Shown here: in pieces, positions 22,969 through 33,587 of the stretch | Numbering within the stretch: position 1 is the first letter of the stretch | How the letters are laid out: every line of letters starts with the position of its first letter | Assembly: GCA_018902385.1 (NCBI GenBank) | Contig: JABSSW010000048.1 | Location: forward strand, 124,001 to 188,000 | Reading direction: 5' to 3' | Length of the DNA stretch: 64,000 nucleotides | DNA from: Physcia stellaris | Taxonomy: Eukaryota > Ascomycota > Lecanoromycetes > Caliciales > Physciaceae | Position numbers and translations under genes: made by a program | Notes under the pieces: generated by a model | The model's database searches: none | Seen by the model: only the letters and a program-made list of their open reading frames with translations | Told to the model about the DNA's origin: nothing

Positions 22969-24052
22969 TCACAAATCTTCGTCCTCCACCTCCTCTAACA
23001 TGACTCTTTTCCCTGCAATGGCTGCTTCTACTTCTCGCTCGTCTCCGTCCTCCCCATGCCCAGCCAATTCCATCTCTAACGCAAATCTCACCTCCTCCTC
23101 TGCTAATCGTCTTGCCTGTTCTTCGTCCCAGCTTCTATTCCCTCTTGCTCCACCTTGATTATCATTTATTGCAGGCGCAGCATCCACCTTCATACCCCCG
23201 GGTGTCGATGCTACCGCGCTATCTTTTGCGCCAGCATATCCCTCCTTCTCTAGGCTCTCCAACTCCTCTTCTTCCAGCAGTCTCCCCTTGCCCTTGATAG
23301 CATCGATCTTCCGTTTGACTACAGTAGGCATGAACCGCTGAGTGGCCTCTTTCCTCAGATCCCTCACTTGTGGCGCGGATTCATAGACCTTCTGCACCGC
23401 GGGTTCGGGCTTTGGTGGTAATGACAGGTCTGGTGGCTCTGACGGACGATCTTGTAAATGCTCTCTTCCGGCACCGAGGGGTTCCATATTCGCATTTCCC
23501 CCTCCGCCAGCGGTCGGAGCAACAAAAGGCCGTCGTTGTCGCGGAATTGGCGGGGGTGTATCTCTCGGCATAGGGATTCTCCTCACATCTTCGTCCGTTT
23601 CCTCACTACTGCTGTGATCATGTCCCCATCGTGGCCGGCCATCACGATCTCGCTTGCCCAGCACTCCGGCCCCTCGTGCACTTCTGTTTCCGCCATCACC
23701 CCTCTGCGGTACCAGATCAGGTCGCTCAGTCCTAGCCTTTTTGACTCGGGCGAGATCCCTCTCGAGTTCCTCGAGTTGTTTCTTGTCCCTCGCATTAAGT
23801 GAGCCAGAGGATACTTGGAGGTTCTTAAGGTCGGCGATCTGACGTTCAAGGCGAGATGGATTTCGAGTTGCGAGACGAGCGGTCCTAGAGGCGGCAACTG
23901 CTGCTTTACCTGCGGCGAGAAGAGCCAATCAGCGAACTTTGTGAAGGCAGGCGAGGTGTATGGTGAATGATACCTTTCTTTAAGGCTTTCTGTTTCTCTT
24001 GTTTGCGATGAGCAGCGGCCGGGTTGAGACTTCGCTCTTTGTCTTTAGCCAT
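22969..24052 (-). CDS. WBP11-like pre-mRNA splicing factor
   Basis: Nuclear protein related to WW-domain-binding protein 11, a spliceosome-associated factor. Exons 24052-23974 and 23909-22969 over a 64-bp intron give 339 aa. The N-terminus MAKDKERSLNPAAAHRKQEK, followed by QKALKKGK, is the WBP11 domain signature, followed by RNPSRLERQIADLKNL and a charged coiled coil (KKQLEELERDLARVKKARTE). The middle is rich in Pro and Arg (TPPPIPRQRRPFVAP, PPDLSLPPKPEP), giving candidate WW or SH3 ligands. A conserved short block FMPTVVKRK and an acidic C-terminus follow. No catalytic domain is expected. Confidence 0.85.
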
Positions 24053-24625
24053 GTTGATGATACAAATGTTTTCCTTGCACGAACCTCCTTGTTTCGGCTG
24101 AAGTCGTCAGGCACGTGAAGATCTCGAGGTGCTGGCTCGGATGCTTTACGAGGTACGACTTACTTAGGAGACTAGAACCTCATAAGGCTCGTGTAACCGA
24201 GGAACAGGCTCCGGACTTCCCCGCCGAACTGCAGATCACCCCACCAAAGCATCGTGGGACCATTCACGTTCTCCGGACTCTGGAAGCGGCGAGAAGCCAC
24301 AGGCTTGCTTGAGGCAAGCTGTGTTACCTGACTCTTGCCTTGAGATTTCGTAAGGCGTGATATTAGAGGTGAAGTTTTTTCTTCATTCGCATGTGATAGG
24401 CGTGACCCTTCACCTAATAGGGAAGGCCCTACGTAATTAGTGGGGCCATTTGTGACATTCCTCTCTACAAAACCCCTCCTTACTTCTATTTACCTCTTCT
24501 CTTACTACAAAGTCTCTCTTGCAACCACCATCAAAATACGAAGTCCTAAAGTCTCACAGCCCACACAACAATCATTACCAGTTCAAACTTCCTCTTGTTC
24601 TCACTAAGCTCAATCAGCAATCATC
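24053..24625. promoter_or_regulatory. Divergent promoter with STRE-like site before Hsp12-like gene
   Basis: 573 bp between the WBP11-like gene and the Hsp12-like gene. A CCCCT word at 24,473-24,477, about 150 bp upstream of the Hsp12-like ATG, matches the stress response element core bound by Msn2/4-type factors. The proximal leader is CT-rich. Function of the single site is inference. Confidence 0.35.
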
Positions 24626-25687
24626 ATGTCTGATCTCGGGTGAGTACCTCCATCGATCTGCTGTTGGCCTTGTAGCCTAACGCCCATTAAGCAATACTAA
24701 CATGACACTTGTAGACGTAAAGATCTTGGCCAGCAGGCTCAAGAGAAGTTGAACCCCGATAGCAACAAGTCCGGCCTTGACAAAGCCTCCGAATCTGTCA
24801 GCAGCACTGGTGATAAAGTGGCTGGCTCCCTTCAGCCTGGTAAGTTGCCTTTTCATTTTACGTCTTAATGGATGTATCATCTGTCTTGAAAGCGGTGTTG
24901 CCAATCAGATCGACTCCTTCACGGCTTTGGTGCTATCATAGAGGCTAATGCCAGATGTCCTAGGTGACTCGAAATCAACTACGCAGAAGCTAGGAGACGA
25001 ATCACGTTCATACGCCGATAGTGCTCAGGACCAGGGCAAGAACCTCGCTGGCAGCGCTCAGGACACTGCCTCCGATCTCTCCAATAAAGCCTCTGAATCT
25101 ACTAGTGGCGATGCTCAAGGCACTGCCAAATCCTACCTTAGCTCCGCGCAAGATACTGCCTCCGATCTTTCCAACAAAGCCTCTGAATCTACTAGTGGCG
25201 ATGTTCAAGGCACTGCCAAATCCTACCTTAGCTCCGCACAAGATACTGCCTCCGATCTTTCCAACAAAGCATCTCAATCTAGTGGCGGAGATGTTCAAGG
25301 CACCGCCAAGTCCTATCTCAACTCTGCACAAGAGACTGCTTCCGACTTGAGCAACAAGGCATCAGCGAATGCCCCGTCCTCTGACGAAGCCTCCGGAACC
25401 GCAAAGTCATACCTCCAAACGGCCCAGGACACCGTCTCTGACCTAGCGAAAAAGGCGAACGCCAATGCACCATCCCAGGAACAGACTAAAGGTTACGTTG
25501 AGACAGCTCAGAACTACGCTGCTAGTGCTGCTAAGACCGTTTCCGATACGGTCTCTGGTGAGCCTTGTCCCGTCTTCTTGTCTTTGTTTGATTTCGTACT
25601 CACCATTTAACAGACATCGCTAACAAGATTTCCGAGTCAGGCTCAGGCTCAGGCACAGGCACAGGCACAGGTTCTGGCAAGCAGTAG
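24626..25687 (+). CDS. Hsp9/Hsp12 stress protein extended by LEA-like repeats
   Basis: Four exons, 24626-24639, 24715-24839, 24964-25557 and 25614-25687, give 268 aa. Exons 1-3 spell MSDLGRKDLGQQAQEKLNPD ... SSTGDKVAGSLQPGDSKSTTQ, the Hsp9/Hsp12 N-terminal signature; these are small disordered proteins that fold on membranes under stress. Normal family members are only about 80-110 aa. Here a run of units of the type SAQDTASDLSNKASES...GTAKSYL follows, 30-32 residues each, resembling group-3 LEA repeats, then a short exon ending in a Ser/Gly/Thr-rich tail. Composition is very rich in A, S, D, T and K with almost no hydrophobic core, as expected for an amphipathic, conditionally helical desiccation or stress protectant. 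A 14-nt first exon is typical of this family. Confidence 0.88.
25053..25500 (+). repeat. Tandem 90-bp coding repeats in the Hsp12/LEA gene
   Basis: Units run 25053-25142, 25143-25232, 25233-25322 (90 bp each), 25323-25418 (96 bp) and a diverged partial unit to about 25,500. Units 1-3 are nearly identical at the DNA level, including silent positions, whereas units 4 and 5 have diverged. That pattern suggests recent duplication of the first units or ongoing homogenisation. Confidence 0.9.
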
Positions 25688-26246
25688 ACCGACCAATGAT
25701 ACCCCCCCAATCTGGTTTTCCTTTGTCTTTCGGAGCGTGCACGAGCGGCGCCTTTCCTAGAAGGTCCTCGATGGAGGCAATGATGACGAATGTGGCCTTA
25801 AATGGTGGAACATGAGTACCTTGTTGTGTATTCTAGATGAGCATTCGCTTGCACTGCTGGCATGAAAGTAGATGAAGCCTAAGGAATACAGCCGTATGCA
25901 TTATGCTACGTTGACCTGTTTCCCACTGTGGCATCTGATTGAGACTTGTCGCTGAGTCTGCCCCAACGAGGCCCTTGAGGCTTTGAACAAGTTGTGCACG
26001 AAAGACCATCCTCTGCCGTTTGCCAAAATCCCAGCAAGCTCATAGAGTTCTGCAGCTCGATTCAAAGTGACTTGAAGCAATGAGTCGCAGACGATCAAGA
26101 TTTACGATACCCAATGCTGACCAGACGGTGACAAAGCGAATAGTGGTATTCCCAGGACGCCTCGCCACATAACAGGTATCTTTCAACATGCTGAGGACAA
26201 ATTTAAGCGGATAGCGACTCCAATGACAGGCCCGTTGCCAATCTCA
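25688..26246. other. Convergent intergenic region
   Basis: 3' regions of the Hsp12-like gene (+) and the LC7 gene (-). No further feature seen. Confidence 0.5.
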
Positions 26247-26780
26247 TCAAGTTTGAGGCGCATCGTGTATGACCACAAGGAGAAACTTTGAATCTACACG
26301 GCACGAGTCAGCGGGACGTCTGGTCACTCCTTAATGTAGCTTCCTCACTAACCAGGTACAATAACGACCTCGTTTTTCCTTGTCCGCAATCGCAGAAGCT
26401 TGACCTCGTCCGCTGAGTCCACCCCTTCCGCGAACGCTTGCGCTTGCGACATGAAGGAGAAGACTTTGTGTGCCATGCTCTCCGCGCCCTTGTCGCGCGT
26501 AACGCCATCTACCGCAAGGGTAGAGTCCTCTTTATTTACAGACAGATTCACATCGCGGTCGGGGTCCGTGGTATCTCTTGATGTAGAGGATTGTGCCAGC
26601 AAGCCGGCCTTGTGGATGATGGAACCATCGATTCGGGAGAGGATCAAGGTAGATTGTACACCTGGTCTTGTAGCTAGGCGGGCGAGGTGGTCGAGAGTCG
26701 CGGCGGGCTTATATAGAGACCAATGTAAATAAATCTGTGAAGCATTTGGGCATGGAAACACTGACTGTAGTCTGGCTCAT
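26247..26780 (-). CDS. Dynein light chain, Roadblock/LC7 family
   Basis: Small subunit of the cytoplasmic dynein motor or a Roadblock regulator of small GTPases. Three exons are inferred: 26780-26766, 26707-26353 and 26293-26247, giving 138 aa. The five-codon first exon MSQTT is chosen because no in-frame ATG lies at the start of the main exon, and a GTCAGT donor with a TATATAAG acceptor makes a clean 58-bp intron. The core reads LDHLARLATRPGVQSTLILS, then RIDGSIIHKAG, the LC7 fold, and intron 2 (59 bp) lies in KNEVVIVPD-SKFLLVVIHD, the last strand of the domain. A central insert (about residues 50-90) is Asp/Ser-rich, as in other fungal members. Whether it serves dynein or a Ragulator-like complex cannot be told. 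Confidence 0.85.
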
Positions 26781-27083
26781 GCTGGTAGGAACGGGCGTAA
26801 CATGAAGAGCGATCGAGTGCGACAATGCTCCTTTTGACCCTAGAAACGTCAAGCAGGCAGGCAGGCTTGATGTAGATAATTCTACAGTATGCAAGAGGGA
26901 CGGAACCCGGAAAGTCCCGGTACATAATGGCTTATCGATAAGGAAACTGCGCAAATGTTCAGCTCTATCGCAACTTTAAAACAAAATTCTTGACCACGAC
27001 TCTTGTGACATATTCCATATGCAGAGTGTCATCAGCTCCAGTAGCAGTGATACGACTACGAGTCTGGCGGTCGCGGAGGAGCC
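26781..27083. other. Divergent promoter region
   Basis: 303 bp between the LC7 gene and ipi1. No motif beyond short common words. Confidence 0.5.
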
Positions 27084-28192
27084 ATGGGTTCGAGTGCGAA
27101 GAAGAAGAGGGATAAGAAGAAAGATTTCCAGGTCTAGGATAACGTACCTTTCGAGGATCTCCCTACGTGTTGCTGACAGGATCTAGAAACCCAAGTTGAA
27201 AGTTGGGAAGGCTCGTCCAAAACCTACCAATTTCACCGACACAAGCTTCAAGGCAAAGTGTACGTTTTGTTCACACCAGAAAGACATGAATAGGGCATCT
27301 AATTCCGAACAAAGCGATCGTTCTCAGTCAGCAATCTCTAAACACCGCCGCTCCCTCTGCAAATGCTCAATTCGCACATCATTTGTCCCTCTTGGCTTCC
27401 CGTTCAGACAGCCAGCGTCGAGAATCCCTGAGCTATCTCACTAGTACCCTTACTCCACAACAAAAGAGTCTCCCTCAGCCAGTCGCTATACTACTGCCCA
27501 AACTACTGCCGCTGACATTAGACGGGAGCAATGCCGTGCGGACGCAGCTCATCAAATTGTTGCGGAATCTGCCGCCAGAAGATATTGGCGACCACATGCA
27601 AAAGATTTCTCTGCATATCCGTGCAGGAATCACACACCTAGCGGCAGACATACGGAATACTGCTCTAGAGCTGCTTGAATGGGCGCTTGAGGTCGATGGA
27701 CAAGAGCTAGTTTCATGCGCTGGAGGATGGATCAAAACGTTGAAAACAATTTGCACGGTACTGGCTTGGAATGAAGAAGGAACAATCACTGGCTGGACTG
27801 CCAGCCGTGCTACCAGTGGCCGTTCGGGGGACAAGTCATTAGCAAAGACTCTAAGCATACTTGCCAGTCTTTTAGGGGCAGGATTGGTAGCCCGACCGCC
27901 TTCAGATGATCCAGGGAAGAATCAAGGCCGATTCCCGCTGTGGTATGTGGATTGTCACATGCTGCCAAAAAGGTCGAATGCCTACGGATACCTGAGCCTG
28001 TTTGGCCCTCCGAAGGATGAGGACAGTCAGGGATACGAAGATATAGAAGAGCGTCGACGCGTTTTCCAAAATACATTCGGAGACGGAATCGCCAAAGGAG
28101 CGTCTGCCGCACGGCGAGAAGGTGGTGAGGTAGGGAGGGCCGCCGCGGCAGTCTCAAAGGCCTTGGAGGAAGGGCTAGGAAGTTTGGTATAG
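27084..28192 (+). CDS. ipi1: Pre-rRNA-processing protein Ipi1 (Rix1 complex)
   Basis: Component of the Rix1 (Ipi1-Ipi2-Ipi3) complex needed for ITS2 processing and 60S maturation in the nucleoplasm. Exons 27084-27131, 27187-27259 and 27315-28192 give 332 aa. The start MGSSAKKKRDKKKDFQKPKL and then NFTDTSFKAKSIVLSQQSL is the Ipi1/TEX10 N-terminal signature. HEAT-like helices follow (LLPLTLDGSNAVRTQLIKLL, HIRAGITHLAADIRNTALEL, LEWALEVDGQELVSCAGGW). Introns are both 55 bp. The C-terminal part carries a variable charged region. Confidence 0.93.
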
Positions 28193-29219
28193 TTGAGCAA
28201 TGGCTTATAGTCTAAATTCGGACTCACTGCCCACGAAGAGCCATCAACGCACGAGCTAGGCACAGTGCGGATATCGAACTCTGGGGTCTCTCGAGTCGAT
28301 CCACCTCCAGTAGCTCATGATTAAATTCAAGCAAGGAAAGAAAGCACGGACGGTGCAAGATTCAGATTTTGATATGCCCTGTAGTGGTGCAGTAAGCCAG
28401 CCAATCAGCGTGTAGTTGACGAGCATAAAAAAGCCTCCATTCATAGACCTTTAGCTCGCTCCAGGACCAGGATTTCTTCTTGGCCGTGTATGGTCATTTC
28501 AAGATACTATAAGTCGAACCTCTAGCCAAGAGAACCCAGCAAACTTGAATCCTTTCCATTCTAATTTTAATGACTAAAAGGGTTAAATTGTTGCTGTTTC
28601 AGGAATAGTCGATCCCCAAAAACCTAAGGTCGATTTTCAACCTCAATCGACTAAGATACATCACCATTGGTAGATCTGTGTTCGAAACCTACAAGAGCTG
28701 TTATATGTAAGTCACGTTCTCTATGTGAAGGGCAAAATCCATGAAAGGACTTCACTTCTTAAACAAGATAATCTCGAACATTTCGATTGTTAAAATATTA
28801 CAACAAAATTCACAATTTCATGCGCAAAATTGAGAGTATCTATTTGTATATTTCGTCGTTCATGCTTCCCAAAACTAGGTAGGTGTGATTCGCTACATAT
28901 TGAAGAACAACACGATTGTTAGACGCAGTCTGACACGTTCTACTCGATTCGATATCTGAATTCAAAGTAGTCAAGGTCATTAACTCATCTTAATGCTGTG
29001 AAGCATTAAGATAAGTAACCAATTGAATGCTCTAATTGCAAAAATCAAAGCAAAAGCAATTCTAGTCTCAGTTCATCTCGTTGAAGTCAATTTGATAATT
29101 ATGGAACTAATTCAGTCATTTAAATCAGGCCTGAACAACAGATCGGATAATTAATCATATCCGAGTAGCCGATTCCAATTTGGCAAATAAACCTCAACAA
29201 GTTGGACCATACGGAAACA
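28193..29219. other. Intergenic region, moderately AT-rich
   Basis: About 1 kb between ipi1 and the DUF262 gene. It is more AT-rich than neighbouring spacers but has none of the base-context skew of the block beyond 37 kb. No gene, RNA or repeat was recognised. Confidence 0.45.
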
Positions 29220-31240
29220 ATGACAGACAACGAAGATCATGATGACCATGATGACTTCGAAGACGACGATGTCGATGACGGATTAGATAATGATAGCTTT
29301 TCGAATCACCAGAGAATGCCCGCCCAGCACCCTGCAACCAGAACATGCTTTCAGCTGATGGGTAAATCATCGTCCTGTCCTGCTCCATCACAGTTGATAG
29401 TTGACTTGTCATTGGACAGATTTGATGAGCGGCGAGCGGCCTTATCTGGATCTGAACCCTCATTATCAACGCAATGTTGTCTGGACGCGCAAGGCAAAGC
29501 AGATGCTCATTGACTCGATGTTTGAAGGGTTTTTCGTCCCTCCTGTAACACTGGATGTGGTCGCCATCTTACCCAGTACATACTGACGAGCAATAGGTCA
29601 TCTTCAATGTGACAAAGGTAATCGATGAGCATGGCGTCCAGAAGTTCAAGCGTACTTGTGTCGATGGGAAGCAGGTACAGGATTACCGCTCTCCTTCTGT
29701 GGAATCAATATTGATTGACTATGTAGCGTCTGACGTCGATCCGTGATTTCATGAGGGGCCGATTTCCCTGGAAGTTGAGGAATAAAGAATGGTACTTCAG
29801 CACGCCGGTAAACGAGGATGGCTCAGCGATGGTCAATGCTAAGAACAAGCCCATCCTTCCTGAGGAACAGAGGCAAATGTTTGGCAACAAACATTTGCTA
29901 TGTGTCGAGTATATGGACCTTACCCAAACGCAAGAGATCGAATTGTTCCAGAGAGTCCAGCTCGGAAAGCCTTTGACCAAGGCAGAAACTTTTAAGGCCT
30001 CCCAGGGCGCATGGCAAGACCTTGCACGGGCCTTCGAGGTAGACTATGCTGAAGTGGTTAATTGTAAGCGGGCAAAAAAGAACTGTAGTGAATAAAGCTG
30101 ACAGGACCCAGTACCAAGACAGAACAACCGTGCCAGCCAGGTAAGCATCGCTGTCAATGACATCAAGAATGAGGCTAACTTCAAATCATCCAGTTCTGGT
30201 CGGTCTTGTCATGCTTCTCCCAAATTTATGAGTGCATGGATCCAAGTGCAGCGGATGGAATCCCTAGATTGAAAATCCGTGTGCCACAGATCGAGAGGCT
30301 TTGCTCGAATGATAAATCCTTGGATAGGAAGACAAAGTCGCACCTGCGCATGGTGTTCGACAAGTTCCTTGAGCTTGTTCAGGCCGACCGGTCGCTCTTT
30401 GAAAGCAGTCAATATAAGACTACGAAGACCTTTTCGCCCATCGAATTAGAAGGGATCTGTTGTCTCCTATCGCAATGGGGTGAGCAGCGACCTATCGGCA
30501 TGCTGCGGGGGGATATTCGTCTGCTCCGAGATCACCTGCGTCAGAGGCATTCTGAGCTTCGTTCCAGTGACGCCCACTGGGCAACCTGCTGGAACTATAT
30601 TGAGGAACTCGAAGCCATCCGCGGTGCTGTGGATACCGCAACGGTGACGAAACCGAGGAGTCTCGCCCCTAGTCAACGTGCACGTCCACAGCATACTCCT
30701 CAAAACAGTGCCGCCAAGCGTGGACGTAAGCCCGCCATCAGCGACGAGGATGATGACGAATTCCGTCCTTCTGCTAGCGCGAAGCGTGCGGCTGGCTCTG
30801 GGAGGCGTGCCAAACTAACGGCGCCTCGCGCAAGTACCAATTTATCTTCCTATGCAATTAATCCAGATCTTGATGTGTTTGAGACAGAACAACCAGGTGT
30901 GCCAAGATCGACAGCACCTGGTGTCCACAAGGATTTGCCTACCCATTCGGCCCATCAAAATCCTAGGGCTCATGAGACCGACCAAATGGGCCTGAGTGCT
31001 GAGGACAGCAGCAGCTCATCACCCTGGGACTCGGACGACGAACGGGAGCAGATTGCCCGCCGAGCAGCCAGGGGCCAGGTAGCAGTCAAAGCCCCGGTGG
31101 CATCAATGGGAGGCGGTCAATTCGATCAAACCGCAAGGAAGCGGGCACTGATGGACCTTGGAGGTAATGCGAATGCTGCACGAGATCTCGACGCCAAGAA
31201 GGCTAGAGTGATGGCAACGCGTGTGAAGCAGGAGAAGTGA
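29220..31240 (+). CDS. DUF262 (GmrSD-N-like) domain protein with acidic N-terminus and disordered tail
   Basis: Function unknown in fungi. In bacteria DUF262 forms the NTP-binding half of GmrSD-type modification-dependent restriction proteins. Six exons, 29220-29361, 29420-29544, 29597-29674, 29727-30063, 30112-30140 and 30194-31240, give 585 aa. The ATG at 29220 follows an upstream in-frame TTG. Residues 1-30 are almost all Asp/Glu/His. The domain has NPHYQRNVVW at 60-69 and VDGKQRLTSI at about 111-120 (family D-G-x-Q-R), split by intron 3 exactly between Q and R, then LLCVEYMDLTQTQEIELFQRVQLGKPLTKAE. The 29-nt exon 5 encodes LPRQNNRASQ. From about 390 on the chain is disordered and basic (KRGRKPA, KRAAGSGRRAK) with acidic patches, suggesting nuclear location and nucleic-acid contact. 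No nuclease domain is seen. Confidence 0.87.
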
Positions 31241-31713
31241 GAGGAATCCCACGCTACGGCATGAATGGTTGAAAACAGAAAGGGGATCGGAGGCTGCAGG
31301 CAATAATAAACAGAAATCGTAACTTCAAGTACCCCAAGGGTGCGAAACAAGCAGAATATGCTTTTGATGAACATCGCAACAACTTACCTAATATTAATGA
31401 TAGCAACGATTCACAACTCATTGGTAAACCACCATCTTCAAATGCAAAATAATGTATCCAACCACATTCCCAAAGTCGGGATGTCGCAGCTTCGTTCAGT
31501 GATGCAAGCCTTCAAATCTGAGCTTGGCACTCGCTTAAAGCCCAGATTAGCTTCGATGGGCTTGGCATCGATTCGTTCTAGTGACACCAATTGAGTGAAG
31601 ATTCAATACTGGCAAAGCAACTCAAAACCTACTATCATATTCATAGGCCTCTGTTCCCAAAGTTCTTGACTGTGAGAACCGGTGAAAGAGTAGAGGAACG
31701 GCGATCCACAACC
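31241..31713. other. Intergenic region upstream of egd1
   Basis: About 470 bp holding the DUF262 3' UTR and the egd1 promoter and leader. An open frame (31591-31836) overlaps the egd1 first exon but begins without good context and is probably incidental. Confidence 0.5.
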
Positions 31714-32529
31714 ATGGATCAAGCAAAATTAGCAAGGATGCAACAGTCTGTGCGAATTGGTGAGCTCTATTCCCGTCGTCGTGAGCTCTACAAGGCCGAA
31801 ACACCCTTTGAAGCAGCCTTCTATGATAATTGCTGACACTGTGGCGGACATCAGGGTATGCTATTTCTCCCTAAAGCTTAACTTTCTGGCTTTCTTTCAA
31901 AGACGCCTTTTTTCGATCAATTCATAGTTGCGAAGAGAGGGGTCTTAGCTAGATCAAGAAGCTGATGCTTTCTGGCTCTTAGGGGCAAAGGAACACCACG
32001 ACGAAAACAGAAGAAAGTGCACAAGACGTCAGGCACTGACGACAAGAAGCTGCAAACTTCCTTGAAGAAGCTCAACGTGCAACCCATTCAGGCGATTGAG
32101 GAGGTCAACATGTTTAAGGAAGACGGAAATGTGATTCACTTCGCTGCTCCTAAAGGTAGGCTTACGGGAATCACCTAATCGTGTAGCAAGTGCCGCATCA
32201 CATTCTAGATCTCTCGATCGCATTCTTCCTCACCGATGGTGTTCTCATTAGCCCTTTGACATTCACTGACGAAACTCTGGGTAGTTCACGCATCGGTCCC
32301 ATCTAACACCTTTGCTATCTATGGTAACGGCGAAGATAAAGAGCTCACGGAGCTCGTCCCGGGTATCCTCAATCAACTAGGTCCTGATAGCCTAGCGTCT
32401 CTGCGGAAGTTAGCAGAGAGCTATCAGACTATGCAGAAAAAGGAGGGTGGTGGTGATGCCAAGGAAGACGATGATGATGATATCCCAGACCTGGTAGCGG
32501 GGGAGAACTTCGAAAGCCGGGTCGAATAA
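31714..32529 (+). CDS. egd1: Nascent polypeptide-associated complex subunit beta (Egd1/BTF3)
   Basis: Binds emerging chains at the ribosome exit with NAC alpha. Exon 1 is 31714-31759 ([16 protein letters not shown], ending one base into the Gly codon), exon 3 is 31983-32155 ([14 protein letters not shown]...NVIHFAAPK) and exon 4 is 32285-32529 ([16 protein letters not shown]...GENFESRVE). Exons 1 and 3 cannot be joined directly in frame: one base is missing. A single G at 31855, preceded by GCTGAC...CATCAG and followed by GTATGC, supplies it and gives the conserved [11 protein letters not shown]. With that one-nucleotide exon the protein is 154 aa, the normal length. The NAC domain lies at about residues 35-100. 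Introns are 95, 127 and 129 bp. Confidence 0.94.
31855..31855 (+). other. Candidate one-nucleotide exon of egd1
   Basis: The base G at 31855 lies between an acceptor (…CATCAG, ending 31854, with a GCTGAC branch site 16-24 bases upstream) and a strong donor GTATGC (from 31856). It restores the frame between exons 1 and 3 and completes the Gly codon of the RIGGKG ribosome-binding motif. Confidence 0.75.
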
Positions 32530-33221
32530 AGACCTTCAGATGAACGTATCATGAGATGAATTATTGGGAGCACCATTGAAATCGAGATGACTAACATCAT
32601 GGGATGGAAATATTCGACCTGAAAAGTTGCATCAAGCTTACTTGTTAGCATATGTACAGGGGCGTTGTTAACTTTGATTGACAGTGAGCTCAATCACTTA
32701 CACCTCCACATCTCGTGCCATTAGTGGAGCCTCAGAATACCAGGATCAACAGAGCAACTTTCCCAACGCAATGGATGTGGCGCTTCGATGTCAGTGACAA
32801 CGATGGTAGTATGCCCATAATTACATCTGGTTGCAGTATCTCACTTCGCTTATATACTTTACGTATACACTTCTCCTCCTTGTTCATCATTTTGCACTCT
32901 ACACTTGGTTTTTATCATCGAGTAAGTATAACAGTAAGGGATGAATGATTATGGAGCATCTTACTTCAGTAGGCTTCCCTTACAGACGTTGAAGGTAGTC
33001 TAAGTTCAAGCCAGCTGACTCACGGTCAACAAAATGATGTCCAACTGCTGTATATTCTCACTAGCGTACCAAACTTTTCAAACCCCATCTCTCTATATAA
33101 CTAGAAGTCCAACTTCTCTCTCACAGCTCCGCTAGACGCATACCTAAAGTACAAAGGCCTCGATATCATATTCATCATTTTCAAGTCACCAGTCCAAGGA
33201 TTAACGATCAACTCATCAATC
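32530..33221. other. Intergenic region with TATA box before small ORF
   Basis: About 690 bp. A TATATAA at 33,094-33,100 lies roughly 120 bp upstream of the ATG at 33,222 and the leader between them is pyrimidine-rich, a plausible core promoter. Nothing else is visible. Confidence 0.4.
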
Positions 33222-33587
33222 ATGGACACCCTAACCACCACACAAATCGGCCTCACCCTCGCCTACTACGAGTGTGCCTCCCGCCGTCCCATTTGTGCCT
33301 CGCTCGAAACCATCCAGGCACCGCTCCACCATGCTAGCCTCGAGCAACAAACGAAGCAGCCCCTAGCAGTCGCTTGCGAATCTATACAAAGCACGTGTGA
33401 CCGGCTAGGTCACGATCAAATCAGACAGTACCTAGATGTCCTGATTAAGATCACGGCGTTCATGATACAAAGGACTAGAGGGTACTTTGTGGACAATCCG
33501 CTGCATCATTTGGTTCAAAGGACGATATCAATGTTGGAGGCGAAGGTGATATGGAGCTGGGATGAGGGCTATTCAAGCTCGTATTGA
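33222..33587 (+). CDS. Hypothetical small helical protein
   Basis: Uninterrupted 121-codon frame from an ATG in good context (CAATCATGG). I do not recognise it. It is predicted to be mostly helical by eye (TLAYYECASRRPICASLETI; LDVLIKITAFMIQRTRGYFV), with four cysteines and no signal peptide or membrane segment. The TATA box upstream and the GC level, which matches true genes nearby, favour a real gene. It may be lineage-specific, for example a regulator of the type with scattered C and LGHD motifs found in secondary-metabolite factor C-terminal regions (AflR-like), but that is only a loose resemblance. Confidence 0.5.
   Translation: MDTLTTTQIGLTLAYYECASRRPICASLETIQAPLHHASLEQQTKQPLAVACESIQSTCDRLGHDQIRQYLDVLIKITAFMIQRTRGYFVDNPLHHLVQRTISMLEAKVIWSWDEGYSSSY

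Noticed and set aside
31591-31836. 81-codon frame overlapping egd1 exon 1
   Set aside because: Its end reads through the egd1 donor into the intron; only the part from 31,714 belongs to a known protein.
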